A stretch of 64,000 nt of DNA from Emcibacter nanhaiensis (GTDB lineage: Bacteria; Pseudomonadota; Alphaproteobacteria; Sphingomonadales; Emcibacteraceae), in contig NZ_VFIY01000016.1 in assembly GCF_006385175.1 (NCBI RefSeq), positions 1 through 64,000 of the forward strand. The letters are read 5' to 3'. Each line of letters begins with the position of its first letter. Position 1 is the stretch's first letter. The translations under genes and the position numbers were made by a program. Positions 35,161-43,787 of the stretch are shown here, piece by piece. The notes beneath the pieces were generated by a model, which was not told where the DNA came from, did no database searches, and saw only the letters and a program-made list of their open reading frames with translations.

Positions 35161-36572
35161 GATGTGTGGTCCTCAAGCATGAGTGCGCTGCCGGTGCGCC
35201 GGGTGAACTCCGCACTATAATCGGGATGGTCCCGGATCCAGTCAAGCACCGTGGCCGGACCCTTGATGGTATAGGGCTTGCCCGGTTCGCGGTCGGCTTC
35301 GCGCATGGCCTCGCGCAGCAGCTCCAGCGCCCTGCTCGCCACATTGGGATCCGGGTCCCGCGCCGCCAGCAGGCGTTCGCCCAGCGATTTGACATCCGCC
35401 TTGCGGGTCATCTCCAGCAGCCCGAAGGCGGACAGGTTGGTGCGCTGCACCTGTTGCGGGTCGGCATGGATCAGGTTGTCGATCACGTCCATCAGGGCGG
35501 TGACGTCGCCCTTGCCGGTCATGTTGACGAAGTCAATGACGATCTGGCCGCCGATGGCCCGGAGCCGGAGCTGGCGGAAAATCTCCCGCGCCGCTTCGCG
35601 GTTGAGCCGCAGCATCTGCTGCTCGCGGTCGGTGGAAAACTTGGCTTCACCGGTATTGACGTCGATGGCGGTGAGCGCCTCGGTTTCCTCGATGGTGATC
35701 CATGCGCCACTGTCGAGCCGGATGCGTTTTTCATAGAGCGCCTGCAGCTCTTCCTCGACGCCATGGGTCAGGAAAATATCCTCGCCGGCGGCGGCGGGCT
35801 CGAGCCTCCCCGTCAGTTCGGGGGCGAACTGTTCGGCCCACTGATGGGCCTGCTTCAGGTCCGAGGCCTGGTCGAAGAGTATCTTTTCCAGCCGGTTGCT
35901 GCCATAGGTGCGCAGGATCTGGGCAATGGGGTCCGGGCCCTGGGCCAGCAGTTTGGGCGGCAGGGTGACGGCGAGGTTTTTCTCGATGTCTTTCCACTGT
36001 TTCAGCAGCCTGTGCGCGGTGTCGGCCAGTTGCCGGTCCGGCAGCTCGGCGGCTTCGGTGCGGAAGGTGATGCCGTAGCCCTCGAGCTCGAGGCTTTCGC
36101 CGAATTTTTTCAGTTCTTCCCTGCGGCCCGGATCCTTGATGCGGCTGGAGACGAAGGCGCCGGCACGGAACGGATGCAGCACCAGGCCCGAGGACTGCAG
36201 TTCGATGCGGCCGGTGACCTGGGCTTCCTTACCATGGACCGGATCGCGGGTGACCTGGACAATGATTTTCTGGCCCTCGCTGACCAGCCGGGTCAGGTCT
36301 TTGGGCTTTTTCTGCTTCTTGTCGCCGGTGGCCGGTTTGGGCAGAAGTTTCAGCTGCAGGAAACCCTCGAGGCCTTTTTCCAGTTCCACGAATACGGCCT
36401 GCAGTTCGCGGCTGACATGGGTGATATGGCCCATATAGATGGCGCCGACCCGGGTCGGTTCATGATCGCGGTACAGGCGGATTTCCACCGGCCGGTCGTC
36501 TTCGAGCAGGGCGGCGCGCACTTCGCCCGGGGCGCTGGTGACCAGAAGGGTGCGACTCATTTTACGACTCAT
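35157..36572 (-). CDS. rng: Ribonuclease E/G family protein
   Basis: 471 residues starting at MSRKMSRTLL, whose ATG overlaps the maf stop (ATGA); a long upstream extension in the same frame is a shadow of maf. The N-terminal S1-like domain (VGAIYMGHITHVSRELQAVF, EGFLQLKLL) precedes the RNase H-like/DNase I-like catalytic core with TAIDVNTGEAKF and VIDFVNM, where the two metal-binding Asp lie. There is no CPxCxG zinc-link motif, so the dimer-of-dimers arrangement of E. coli RNase E/G may differ. It is shorter than RNase E and lacks a degradosome tail. Expected role: rRNA and mRNA processing. Confidence 0.88.
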   Translation of the reverse strand: MSRKMSRTLLVTSAPGEVRAALLEDDRPVEIRLYRDHEPTRVGAIYMGHITHVSRELQAVFVELEKGLEGFLQLKLLPKPATGDKKQKKPKDLTRLVSEGQKIIVQVTRDPVHGKEAQVTGRIELQSSGLVLHPFRAGAFVSSRIKDPGRREELKKFGESLELEGYGITFRTEAAELPDRQLADTAHRLLKQWKDIEKNLAVTLPPKLLAQGPDPIAQILRTYGSNRLEKILFDQASDLKQAHQWAEQFAPELTGRLEPAAAGEDIFLTHGVEEELQALYEKRIRLDSGAWITIEETEALTAIDVNTGEAKFSTDREQQMLRLNREAAREIFRQLRLRAIGGQIVIDFVNMTGKGDVTALMDVIDNLIHADPQQVQRTNLSAFGLLEMTRKADVKSLGERLLAARDPDPNVASRALELLREAMREADREPGKPYTIKGPATVLDWIRDHPDYSAEFTRRTGSALMLEDHTS

Positions 36573-37171
36573 GATGTCTTGCTCCGGTAGCCGCTGCCGT
36601 CGAGCAGGTTGGCGGTCTCGAACAGGGGCAGGCCGACCACATTGCTGTAGGAGCCGTTGATTGATTTGACATAACGCCCGGCCAGGCCCTGGATGGCATA
36701 GGCGCCGGCCTTGCCGTCCCATTCGCCGGAGGCGATGTAAGTGTCGATGTCCTGCTCGGTCAGGCGCTTGAAGCTGACCTGGGTCATGACCACCCGGCTG
36801 TGCGTCTTGCCGTCCGGCGTGATCAGGCACAGCCCGGTATAGACGCGGTGGCGGCGGCCGCTCAGCATGGTGAGGAACCGGCGGGCTTCCTGCTCACTGT
36901 CCGGCTTGCCGAGGATCCGCTGTCCCAGCGCCACCACGGTATCGGAGGCGAGAATGAAGGCGTCAGGTTTTTGTTCAACTACGGCTTTGGCCTTTTCCAC
37001 GGCCAGCCGTTCGGCCAACTGGCGCGGGGTTTCATCCCTGAGTGGCGTTTCATCGATTTCCGCCGGGCAGATGTCGTCGGGGACAAGGCCGATCTGGGCC
37101 AGCAGCTCACGCCGCCGCGGCGAGGCGGAGGCCAGGATCAGGGGGCTATGCTGGGGGGCGGACTCGGTCAT
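36569..37171 (-). CDS. maf: Maf family nucleotide pyrophosphatase
   Basis: 200-residue house-cleaning nucleotide pyrophosphatase. The N-terminal LILASASPRRRELLAQIGL with the SxSPRR motif, EIDETPLRDETP, ILASDTVVALGQRILGKP and GKAGAYAIQGLAG, with FIDGSYSNVVGLPL-like GSYSNVVGLPLFET, are the family signatures. It is likely active on dTTP/UTP or modified nucleotides. It lies between infA and rng, with the stop overlapping rng. The ATG at 37171 is inside the intergenic space 82 bases from infA. Confidence 0.93.
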   Translation of the reverse strand: MTESAPQHSPLILASASPRRRELLAQIGLVPDDICPAEIDETPLRDETPRQLAERLAVEKAKAVVEQKPDAFILASDTVVALGQRILGKPDSEQEARRFLTMLSGRRHRVYTGLCLITPDGKTHSRVVMTQVSFKRLTEQDIDTYIASGEWDGKAGAYAIQGLAGRYVKSINGSYSNVVGLPLFETANLLDGSGYRSKTS

Positions 37172-37253
37172 GGGGTCAGGATAACCGACGATTGGATATT
37201 CTGTGAAGAAGGGAACGTCCGCTTTTCACCTTCCGGGTCTCGCAAGGACGGAC

Positions 37254-37472
37254 TTATTTGAAGCGATAGGTGATCCGGCCTTTGGTCAGATCGTAGGGAG
37301 TCATCTCCACGGTGACCTGGTCGCCGGCCAGAACGCGGATGCGGTTCTTGCGCATTTTGCCTGCCGTATGGGCGAGGATTTCGTGGTCATTCTCCAGTTT
37401 GACGCGGAACATGGCATTGGGCAGAAGTTCCACCACGGTTCCGTTCATCTCAAGAAGGTCTTCTTTAGCCAT
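37254..37472 (-). CDS. infA: Translation initiation factor IF-1
   Basis: 72-residue S1/OB-fold protein matching IF-1 over its whole length: [60 protein letters not shown] and ending [10 protein letters not shown]. It occupies the ribosomal A site during initiation. The start has AGGAG nearby. In alphaproteobacteria infA is often followed by maf, rng and yacG, as here. Confidence 0.97.
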   Translation of the reverse strand: MAKEDLLEMNGTVVELLPNAMFRVKLENDHEILAHTAGKMRKNRIRVLAGDQVTVEMTPYDLTKGRITYRFK

Positions 37473-37622
37473 CTGGGCTCCTAAAATCTAAGTTACGTTT
37501 CCACTCCATAGGGAAACAGCATTTTCCATGGCAGAAAATATGCAACATACTGAAAAATGCAACCTTTTTTCTGGGTTTTACGGTTAAATTGGCGATTATT
37601 TCTCCAAATGCAGGGCGCTTTT

Positions 37623-38120
37623 CTAAAGTCCCGGCGACGGTGTGACGTCAAAGCGTTCAAGAATCCTGTCCTTCAGCATTTCCCGCACCTTGCGATATTC
37701 TTCCAGAATCAGCTCGCGGTTGCCGCTGACCAGAGTCGGGTCCAGGGTCGGCCAGTATTCCACTTCACAGGCCATGGTCCGGGTCCACTCCAGCGCCGTA
37801 TGATGGGCTTCTGGGCTGAGGCTGATGATCAGGTCGAAGGATGAGTCTTCCAGCTGATCGAGTCCCTTGGGGATATGATCGGAGATATCGAGGCCGACCT
37901 CTTCCATCACGGCGGCGGCGAAAGGGTTGATTTCATCGGTTTCCGGCCGGATCCCGGCGCTGGCCACAAAAATCCGGTGACCGACATAATGGCGGGTCAG
38001 CGCCTCGGCCATGGGCGAGCGGATGGAATTGAAATTGCACATGAACAGCACGCTGTGAATTTCATCAGCCGGCAGGCGCGCCGGCAACTCCGGCAGGGGG
38101 GGACGCTTGAACACCGCCAT
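37623..38120 (-). CDS. Low-molecular-weight protein-tyrosine phosphatase family protein
   Basis: 165 residues. The phosphate loop is VLFMCNFNSIRSPMAEAL, with Cys28 and Arg34 in the CX5R spacing, so a phosphatase or arsenate-reductase-type reaction is expected. The acid Asp is probably in EYWPTLDPTL. The gene starts six bases after UPF0262 ends, in the same direction, a conserved alphaproteobacterial pairing. The ORF runs to 37623 with an AT-rich 150-base gap to infA, so a separate infA promoter is likely. Confidence 0.9.
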   Translation of the reverse strand: MAVFKRPPLPELPARLPADEIHSVLFMCNFNSIRSPMAEALTRHYVGHRIFVASAGIRPETDEINPFAAAVMEEVGLDISDHIPKGLDQLEDSSFDLIISLSPEAHHTALEWTRTMACEVEYWPTLDPTLVSGNRELILEEYRKVREMLKDRILERFDVTPSPGL

Positions 38121-38125
38121 TCCGG

Positions 38126-38617
38126 TTACCTTATCTGCAACACACAGATCAGGGTGAACAGCCGGCGGGCGGTATCCATGTCCAGCTCCACCTTGTCGGC
38201 CAGCCGTTCCATCAGCAGTTCCGAGCCCTCGTTATGGAGGCCGCGCCGGCCCATGTCGATGGCCTCGATCTGGCGCGGGCTGGCGCTTTTGATCGCGGTG
38301 TAATAGCTGTCGCAGATCAGGAAATATTCCTTGATGATTTTCTTGAACGGCGTGAGCGGCAGGGTAATGGAGGTCAGCGGCGTGCCGTCGTCGGTACCGA
38401 TATCAAACACCAGCCGGTTGTCCTGCATATGCAGAACCAGGTTATAGGGACCGGCATAGCCGCCTTCCAGGTCGCCCAGCGGGGCGAAGAGATTGTCCTC
38501 CAGAAGGTCAAAGATGGCGACCCGCCGCTCATGCTCGATATCGGCGTTGCGGCGAATGATGCTCGATTCATCCAGCTCAATATGACTAATGCGCTGTGTC
38601 GATGTCTCGGCGCTCAT
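38126..38617 (-). CDS. UPF0262 family protein
   Basis: 163 residues of a family found almost only in alphaproteobacteria next to hisD. Recognisable segments are RRVAIFDLLEDNLFAP, YNLVLHMQDNRLVFDI, LPLTPFKKIIKEYFLICDSY and the end DTARRLFTLICVLQIR. No catalytic motif is known. The gene fits tightly between hisD (16 bases upstream) and the phosphatase gene (5 bases downstream), so it is probably cotranscribed with both. Confidence 0.92.
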   Translation of the reverse strand: MSAETSTQRISHIELDESSIIRRNADIEHERRVAIFDLLEDNLFAPLGDLEGGYAGPYNLVLHMQDNRLVFDIGTDDGTPLTSITLPLTPFKKIIKEYFLICDSYYTAIKSASPRQIEAIDMGRRGLHNEGSELLMERLADKVELDMDTARRLFTLICVLQIR

Positions 38618-38633
38618 CTTTCTCCCCTATCAG

Positions 38634-39932
38634 TCAGTCACCCCGGTTCAGCCTGATGGAAATGGAGCGTCCATGCGCCTGCAGTCCTTCCTCATCGGCG
38701 AGGGTGACGGCGGCGGGGCCGATCCGGGCCAGGCTTTCTGCGCTGCATTCTATCAGGGTATTCCTTTTCATGAAGTTAAGCGCACTGAGGCCGGAGGTAA
38801 AGCGGGCATTTCGCGCCGTGGGCAGAACATGGTTCGGCCCGGCCACATAATCGCCGATCGCTTCCGGGGTATAGCGGCCGAGGAAGATGGAACCCGCATG
38901 TTTCATATCCTTCGCCAGCTCGCGCGGATTATCCACGGCAAGCTCCAGGTGTTCCGGCGCCAGCCGGTTGACCAGGGGGGCTGCCTCGGCAAGGTCGCTG
39001 ACGATAATGATGGCGCCGTGTTCGTCCCAACTTGTGCGGGCGATCACCGCCCGGGGCAGGGTGGCAAGGTGATCCTCGACGGCATCCTCCACCATTTTGG
39101 CGAATAGTTCGTCGTCGGTGATCAGGATGCTTTGCGCCACCTCGTCATGCTCGGCCTGGCTCAGCAGGTCCATGGCGATCCAGCGCGGGTCGTTCTTGTT
39201 GTCGGCCACCACCAGGATCTCCGACGGCCCGGCGATCATGTCGATGCCGACAGTGCCGAACACTTCCCGCTTGGCCGCGGCGACATAGGCGTTGCCGGGG
39301 CCGGTGATGACATCAACCGGGGCGATGGTGTCGGTGCCGTAGGCCAGGGCGCCGACGGCCTGGGCGCCGCCGATCTTGTATATTTCCGTGACACCGGCCA
39401 GTTCGGCCGCCACCAGCACCAGCGGGTTGAGGTAGCCGTCCGGCGCCGGCACCACCATGACGATGCGTTCCACACCGGCGGCCTTGGCCGGGATCGCGTT
39501 CATCAGCACGGAAGAGGGATAGACCGCCTTGCCACCCGGCACATAAATACCGGCGGCATCGACCGCGTTCCAGCGGGCGCCGACGGTGACGCCCTGGGCG
39601 TCGGTGAAACTGTCGTCTTCCGGCAGGTGGCGCTTGTGGAAGGTTTCAATGCGCTCGGCCGCTTCCTGCAGCGCCGCCCTGACGTCATCCTTGACTTCGG
39701 CCCGGGCGGCGGCGATTTCCGCCGCACTGACCCGCATGGTTTCCGGGGTGAGATCCAGCCGGTCAAACCTGGAAGTATAGTCGATCACGGCGGCGTCACC
39801 GCGCGCACGCACGTCGGCCAGAATTGCTTTGACGGCATCGGAGACATCCTGGTCGGATTCCCGCTTGCTGTTCAGCAGCGCGGTAAACGCCGCCTCGAAA
39901 TCCGCTTTGCGGTTGTCCAGCTTACTGACCAT
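38634..39932 (-). CDS. hisD: Histidinol dehydrogenase
   Basis: 432-residue zinc enzyme that oxidises L-histidinol to L-histidine in two NAD-dependent steps. The true start is [12 protein letters not shown]; the longer frame upstream is a hisG shadow. Motifs include [18 protein letters not shown], the NAD/zinc region [20 protein letters not shown] with Gln, Glu and His ligands, and [11 protein letters not shown]. It overlaps the hisG stop by 11 bases, so translation is coupled. Only hisG and hisD of the pathway are here, as in many alphaproteobacteria. Confidence 0.96.
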   Translation of the reverse strand: MVSKLDNRKADFEAAFTALLNSKRESDQDVSDAVKAILADVRARGDAAVIDYTSRFDRLDLTPETMRVSAAEIAAARAEVKDDVRAALQEAAERIETFHKRHLPEDDSFTDAQGVTVGARWNAVDAAGIYVPGGKAVYPSSVLMNAIPAKAAGVERIVMVVPAPDGYLNPLVLVAAELAGVTEIYKIGGAQAVGALAYGTDTIAPVDVITGPGNAYVAAAKREVFGTVGIDMIAGPSEILVVADNKNDPRWIAMDLLSQAEHDEVAQSILITDDELFAKMVEDAVEDHLATLPRAVIARTSWDEHGAIIIVSDLAEAAPLVNRLAPEHLELAVDNPRELAKDMKHAGSIFLGRYTPEAIGDYVAGPNHVLPTARNARFTSGLSALNFMKRNTLIECSAESLARIGPAAVTLADEEGLQAHGRSISIRLNRGD

Positions 39933-40599
39933 TGAGGGCCTCGCTGATGTTGGCGAGAATCTCGCTGATTTCCTCGTTGCGGGTCTTGAATGCCGTGCGG
40001 TTGACGATGAAGCGGCTGGTAATGTCGACAATCTTCTCGATTTCCACCAGGCCGTTGGCCTTCAGGGTGGAGCCGGTGCTGACCAGGTCGACGATGCGGC
40101 GGCACAGGCCGAGGCTCGGGGCCAGCTCCATGGCGCCGTTGAGCTTGATGCATTCCGCCTGCACCCCGCGGCCGGCAAAATGCTTGCGGGTCAGGTTGGG
40201 ATATTTGGTGGCAACGCGGATGTGACTCCAGCGGCTGGGATCGTCGGTTTTGCTCAGGTCGGCCAGTTCGGCGACCGACAGGCGGCAGTGGCCGATGTCC
40301 AGGTCCAGCGGCGCATAGATTTCCGGATAGTCGAATTCCATCAGCACGTCATTGCCGGCGACCCCCATCTGGGCGGCGCCGAAGGCGACAAAGGTGGCGA
40401 CATCGAAGCTCCTGACCCGGATGATACGCAGATGCGGATGGTTGGTGTCGAACGCCAGCTTGCGGGATTTCGGGTTGTCGAAATCCGCTTCGGGAATAAT
40501 GCCTGCCCCGCGAATGATGGGCATGACTTCCTCAAGGATCCGGCCCTTGGGCAGGGCGAGGATCATCTGTTCCGGTGTATTGTCTGGCTTTGACACCAT
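39922..40599 (-). CDS. hisG: ATP phosphoribosyltransferase, catalytic subunit (short form)
   Basis: 225 residues, starting at [12 protein letters not shown] where AGGAG is well placed; an ATG six codons earlier has no ribosome-binding site. It catalyses the first step of histidine synthesis from PRPP and ATP. Motifs [29 protein letters not shown] and the PRPP-binding region [17 protein letters not shown] are intact. It lacks the C-terminal regulatory domain of the long form (about 290-300 residues), so by family knowledge it should need HisZ, which is not in this window. It overlaps hisD downstream. Confidence 0.94.
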   Translation of the reverse strand: MVSKPDNTPEQMILALPKGRILEEVMPIIRGAGIIPEADFDNPKSRKLAFDTNHPHLRIIRVRSFDVATFVAFGAAQMGVAGNDVLMEFDYPEIYAPLDLDIGHCRLSVAELADLSKTDDPSRWSHIRVATKYPNLTRKHFAGRGVQAECIKLNGAMELAPSLGLCRRIVDLVSTGSTLKANGLVEIEKIVDITSRFIVNRTAFKTRNEEISEILANISEALNGQ

Positions 40600-40735
40600 A
40601 TTTCTCCTGGCACTCAACTTCCAAATTCAAAAGTCGCCCACTTTTACGCAATTGAGTCAAAAGAAGCCAGCATTGAATCCATGCTTTTTGAAAGAAAATC
40701 GGTAATTGCGGGCGAAAAAGCGGCGAAAATCCGCC

Positions 40736-41233
40736 TCAATCCCGGAGGGTTTCCAGAATCTTGTGTTTGGGATGGCATTTCGCCGGCCAGGGATGGCCGA
40801 TGTCCTGCATCTGGGCGTCGATGATTTCCGCCTCGAGCCGGACAATTTCGTCGCCGGCAAAAATCAGGTCGATGAGCCAGTTGCCGTCCTCGACAGGCCG
40901 GGCCGCTTCGATGGCCAGAAGCTCCAGCACATGGGACTTCAACCCGATGGGGAAATTCTGGCGGCTGACCTTGAGCACGTCGTTGAAGTGCAGCCCGGTG
41001 CGCACCCGGTGGCAGGCCTTGCCGCCTTCGGTCAGCGGTTTCCCGGTCTCTGCACAGGTCTGCTCCCAGGTATAGCGGTTGAGCATCAGTACAAAGCGGC
41101 GCTCGGACGGCAGCCAGCGGATGTCTTCCATCACCGTGACCGCATCCTGCAGATAAGTGGACATGACGACCAGGTCTTCCTGGTCCTCCGCCTTGAGCCG
41201 CAACGGGCTAAATGTCTGTTTTTGCTCGTCCAT
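40736..41233 (-). CDS. DUF2948 family protein
   Basis: 165-residue protein of an alphaproteobacterial family without assigned function. Characteristic parts are SPLRLKAEDQEDLVVMSTYL, WLPSERRFVLMLNRYTWE, HRVRTGLHFNDVLKVSR and the acidic C-terminal helix FAGDEIVRLEAEIIDAQMQD. The location between murA and hisG is its usual setting. The ORF begins 24 bases after murA ends and there is a 136-base gap to hisG. Confidence 0.9.
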   Translation of the reverse strand: MDEQKQTFSPLRLKAEDQEDLVVMSTYLQDAVTVMEDIRWLPSERRFVLMLNRYTWEQTCAETGKPLTEGGKACHRVRTGLHFNDVLKVSRQNFPIGLKSHVLELLAIEAARPVEDGNWLIDLIFAGDEIVRLEAEIIDAQMQDIGHPWPAKCHPKHKILETLRD

Positions 41234-41257
41234 AATGAATCCAGTATAGCGTCAGTT

Positions 41258-42556
41258 TCAGACGCCGTCAGCTTTTTCCCGGATAATTTTTGCCCCGCAC
41301 GCTGTCAGTTTTTCCACCAGCGCTTCATAGCCACGGTCGAGATGATAGATGCGGTTGACATAGGTTTCGCCCTCGGCCGCGAGGCCGGCCAGCACCAGCG
41401 ACATGGAGGCCCGCAGGTCGGTGGCCATGACCGGCGCGCCCAAGAGTTTCTTGACCCCGCGCACCGTGGCGGTGTTACCGTGTACGGTGATGTCAGCGCC
41501 CATGCGGGCCAGTTCCGGCACATGCATGAAACGGTTCTCGAAAATGGTTTCGGTGATGACCGAGGCGCCGTCGCACAGCGTCATCAGCGCCATGACCTGG
41601 GCCTGCATGTCGGTCGGGAACCCGGGATAGGGCTGGGTCACCACATTGATTCCCTGAATATGATCGCTTTTCAGCCAGCACATCAGGCCGCGGTCGGTTT
41701 GCTCGAAACCGAGCCCGGCTTCCTTGAGCACGTCATAGCTGCCGGTCAGCACCTGTTTCAGGTTATCCCCGGTCAGTTCGATCTGTCCATTGGTGATGGC
41801 GGCGGCGGCGGCATAGCTTCCGGCTTCGATCCGGTCCGGCATCACGTCATGCTCCCCCCCGTGCAGGCGATCCACCCCTTCCACGGTCAGGGTCTCGGAG
41901 CCGATGCCGGTGACCCGTGCCCCCATTTTGTTGAGGCAGTTTGCGAGGTCGGAAATTTCCGGCTCCCGGGCCGCATTTTCGATTACCGTGGTGCCGCGGG
42001 CCAGGGTTGCCGCCATCAGGATATTTTCCGTGGCGCCGACCGAGACCATCGGGAAATGCACGGTGCCGCCCTCCAGCCGGCCGCCCGGGGCATGGGCCCG
42101 CACATAGCCTTCCTTGAGCTCAATCTCCGCGCCCATCTCCTGGAAGCCCTTGAGGTGCAGGTCGATGGGCCGGTTGCCGATCGCGCAGCCGCCGGGCAGG
42201 CTCACCGTGGCTTCGCCCTCCCGCGCCAGCAGGGGACCCAGCACCAGGATGCTGGCCCGCATCTTGCGCACGATGTCATAGGGGGCGACAGTACTGGTGA
42301 TGTCTTTGGTGGTGATGCTGAGGGTCCGGCCGCCGTTCAGCGGGCCGCCGTCCCGTTCCACCTTCAGTTCGGCGCCATGACCTCCAAGCAGGTCGCTGAG
42401 GGTGCGGATATCGGCCAGCTGCGGCAGGTTACTGAGCACCAGGCTGTCGCTGCTCAGCAGTCCGGCGCACATCAGCGGCAGAGCCGCATTCTTGGCCCCG
42501 CTGATAGGGATTTGTCCTTCCAGGCGATTGCCGCCGGTGATGACCAGTCGGTCCAT
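41258..42556 (-). CDS. murA: UDP-N-acetylglucosamine 1-carboxyvinyltransferase
   Basis: 432-residue enzyme that transfers enolpyruvate from PEP to UDP-GlcNAc, the first committed step of peptidoglycan synthesis in the cytoplasm. [30 protein letters not shown], the active loop [13 protein letters not shown] with Cys124 (the residue fosfomycin alkylates), GAENILMAA-like [15 protein letters not shown] and [13 protein letters not shown] all match the family. Cys rather than Asp in the loop predicts fosfomycin sensitivity at the target level. It lies eight bases after dcd, in one transcript. Confidence 0.96.
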   Translation of the reverse strand: MDRLVITGGNRLEGQIPISGAKNAALPLMCAGLLSSDSLVLSNLPQLADIRTLSDLLGGHGAELKVERDGGPLNGGRTLSITTKDITSTVAPYDIVRKMRASILVLGPLLAREGEATVSLPGGCAIGNRPIDLHLKGFQEMGAEIELKEGYVRAHAPGGRLEGGTVHFPMVSVGATENILMAATLARGTTVIENAAREPEISDLANCLNKMGARVTGIGSETLTVEGVDRLHGGEHDVMPDRIEAGSYAAAAAITNGQIELTGDNLKQVLTGSYDVLKEAGLGFEQTDRGLMCWLKSDHIQGINVVTQPYPGFPTDMQAQVMALMTLCDGASVITETIFENRFMHVPELARMGADITVHGNTATVRGVKKLLGAPVMATDLRASMSLVLAGLAAEGETYVNRIYHLDRGYEALVEKLTACGAKIIREKADGV

Positions 42557-42564
42557 AATATTCC

Positions 42565-43119
42565 TTACAACTTGGGAAGCGTAACGCCGGTCTGGCCCAT
42601 ATATTTGCCGGAGCGCATTTTATAGGACACCTCGCAGGGTTCATTACCCTGCAGGAACAGGAACTGGCAGGCGCCTTCGTTGGCATAGATTTTCGCCGGC
42701 AGCGGCGTGGTGTTGGAAAATTCCAGGGTCACATGGCCTTCCCAGCCGGGCTCCAGCGGGGTCACATTGACGATGATGCCGCATCTGGCATAGGTGGATT
42801 TGCCGAGGCAGATCACCAGCACGTCTTCCGGGATGCGGAAATATTCCACGGTGCGGGCCAGTGCGAAACTGTTGGGCGGAATGATGCAGACGTCAGACGG
42901 CCGGTCGACAAAGCTCTTCTGGGAAAAATCCTTGGGGTCGACCACCGCGCTGTCCACATTGGTGAAGATCTTGAATTCCTCGGACACCCGGGCGTCATAG
43001 CCATAGGAGGACAGGCCGTAGGAGATCACGCCTTCCCGGTTCTGCCGGTCGACAAAGGGTTCGATCATGCCTTCGCTCTGTGCTTTTTCCCGGATCCATT
43101 TATCGGACATGATGGCCAT
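42565..43119 (-). CDS. dcd: dCTP deaminase
   Basis: 184-residue trimeric enzyme that converts dCTP to dUTP for dTMP synthesis. The alphaproteobacterial-type N-terminus [19 protein letters not shown] is present, followed by [19 protein letters not shown], the [14 protein letters not shown] segment and the catalytic region [20 protein letters not shown], which includes the general-base Glu. A shorter start at MSDKW is possible. Upstream of murA on the same strand. Confidence 0.94.
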   Translation of the reverse strand: MAIMSDKWIREKAQSEGMIEPFVDRQNREGVISYGLSSYGYDARVSEEFKIFTNVDSAVVDPKDFSQKSFVDRPSDVCIIPPNSFALARTVEYFRIPEDVLVICLGKSTYARCGIIVNVTPLEPGWEGHVTLEFSNTTPLPAKIYANEGACQFLFLQGNEPCEVSYKMRSGKYMGQTGVTLPKL

Positions 43120-43186
43120 GGAGTGTAATCCCTTTACATAATTATTTCCGAAATCTGTCTTAGCTCAGATATCGGGGGCTGACAAG

Positions 43187-43324
43187 TCAGGAGTCTTTGA
43201 CCCCGGGCTTTGCCGGTGTCGTTTGTTTGCGGCTTTGTGACTTGCGCCGTTTCAGGTTTTCCCGCAGCGCTTCGGCCAGCCGGTCCTGCTTTTCCTGCTG
43301 CGCTTTTTTCTTACTATCGCTCAT
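43187..43324 (-). CDS. Small basic protein of 45 residues, conserved-looking, unknown function
   Basis: The sequence starts MSDSKKKAQQEKQDRLAEAL and continues RENLKRRKSQSRKQ: a strongly charged amphipathic helix, rich in Lys, Arg and Gln. Similar tiny helical proteins with a RENLKRRK-like core occur beside murA/dcd in alphaproteobacteria, as far as I recall; that is a memory, not a search. It is on the same strand as dcd, 67 bases upstream of it. No strong ribosome-binding site; a nucleic-acid or ribosome-binding role would fit the composition. Confidence 0.6.
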   Translation of the reverse strand: MSDSKKKAQQEKQDRLAEALRENLKRRKSQSRKQTTPAKPGVKDS

Positions 43325-43534
43325 TAATTTCTGTCATTCTTTTTATGGGGATAAAAGGCGGCCGGATTATGGCTGCAGGCCCCGGTTCCGCGGATCAGTT
43401 TTCCCTTTGTACGCGGCTCGCACTCTTTTCGCAAATATTTCCAATATAGGTCTTGCACGGGAGGGAAAGCTATGGCATGTTCCGCGCCATTCCGGCAGGA
43501 GTCGTATGGCCCCGTCGCCGGCCCCGTCTTTCGG

Positions 43535-43609
43535 GCCGCTGTAGCTCAGTGGTAGAGCGCACCCTTGGTAAGGGTGAGGCCGAGAGTTCAATTCTCTCCA
43601 GCGGCACCA
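43535..43609 (+). tRNA. tRNA-Thr (anticodon GGT)
   Basis: 75 bases with encoded CCA. Acceptor GCCGCTG with CAGCGGC; D arm GCTC/GAGC; anticodon stem CACCC/GGGTG with loop TTGGTAA, anticodon GGT; T arm GAGAG/CTCTC with loop TTCAATT. It stands alone between the small basic-protein gene and TonB receptor 3. Confidence 0.95.
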
Positions 43610-43725
43610 TTCTCTGACAAAATTCTATGATGACTGGTTCCTGCGTCACGCCGGCCTATTTTTGTCTTGGCTGGCCGGTCACTGGCTCGGGGGATTCTTT
43701 TATCGGCCCAATGGACGGTTTCTAC

Positions 43726-43759
43726 AAAAACTCCGGGAAGCCTGATATTGGCTTCCCGG
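43726..43759 (-). terminator. Terminator downstream of TonB receptor 3
   Basis: On the minus strand a ten-pair stem CCGGGAAGCC-N7-GGCTTCCCGG is followed by AGTTTTTG, 28 bases past the receptor stop. Confidence 0.8.
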
Positions 43760-43787
43760 ACTCACAGCTCTCGAAAATTAAGTCGGA

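Noticed and set aside
36573-36830. N-terminal extension of the RNase G frame
   Set aside because: This segment overlaps the maf coding region out of frame; the ATG at 36572 overlapping the maf stop is the natural start.
38920-38945. DnaA-box-like TTATCCACG inside hisD
   Set aside because: A single site in a coding region with no cluster or AT-rich unwinding segment; not an origin.
40706-42625. Long plus-strand open frame opposite murA and DUF2948
   Set aside because: Composition is rich in His, Gln, Gly and Arg without domains; the opposite strand encodes complete MurA and DUF2948. A shadow caused by high GC at third positions.
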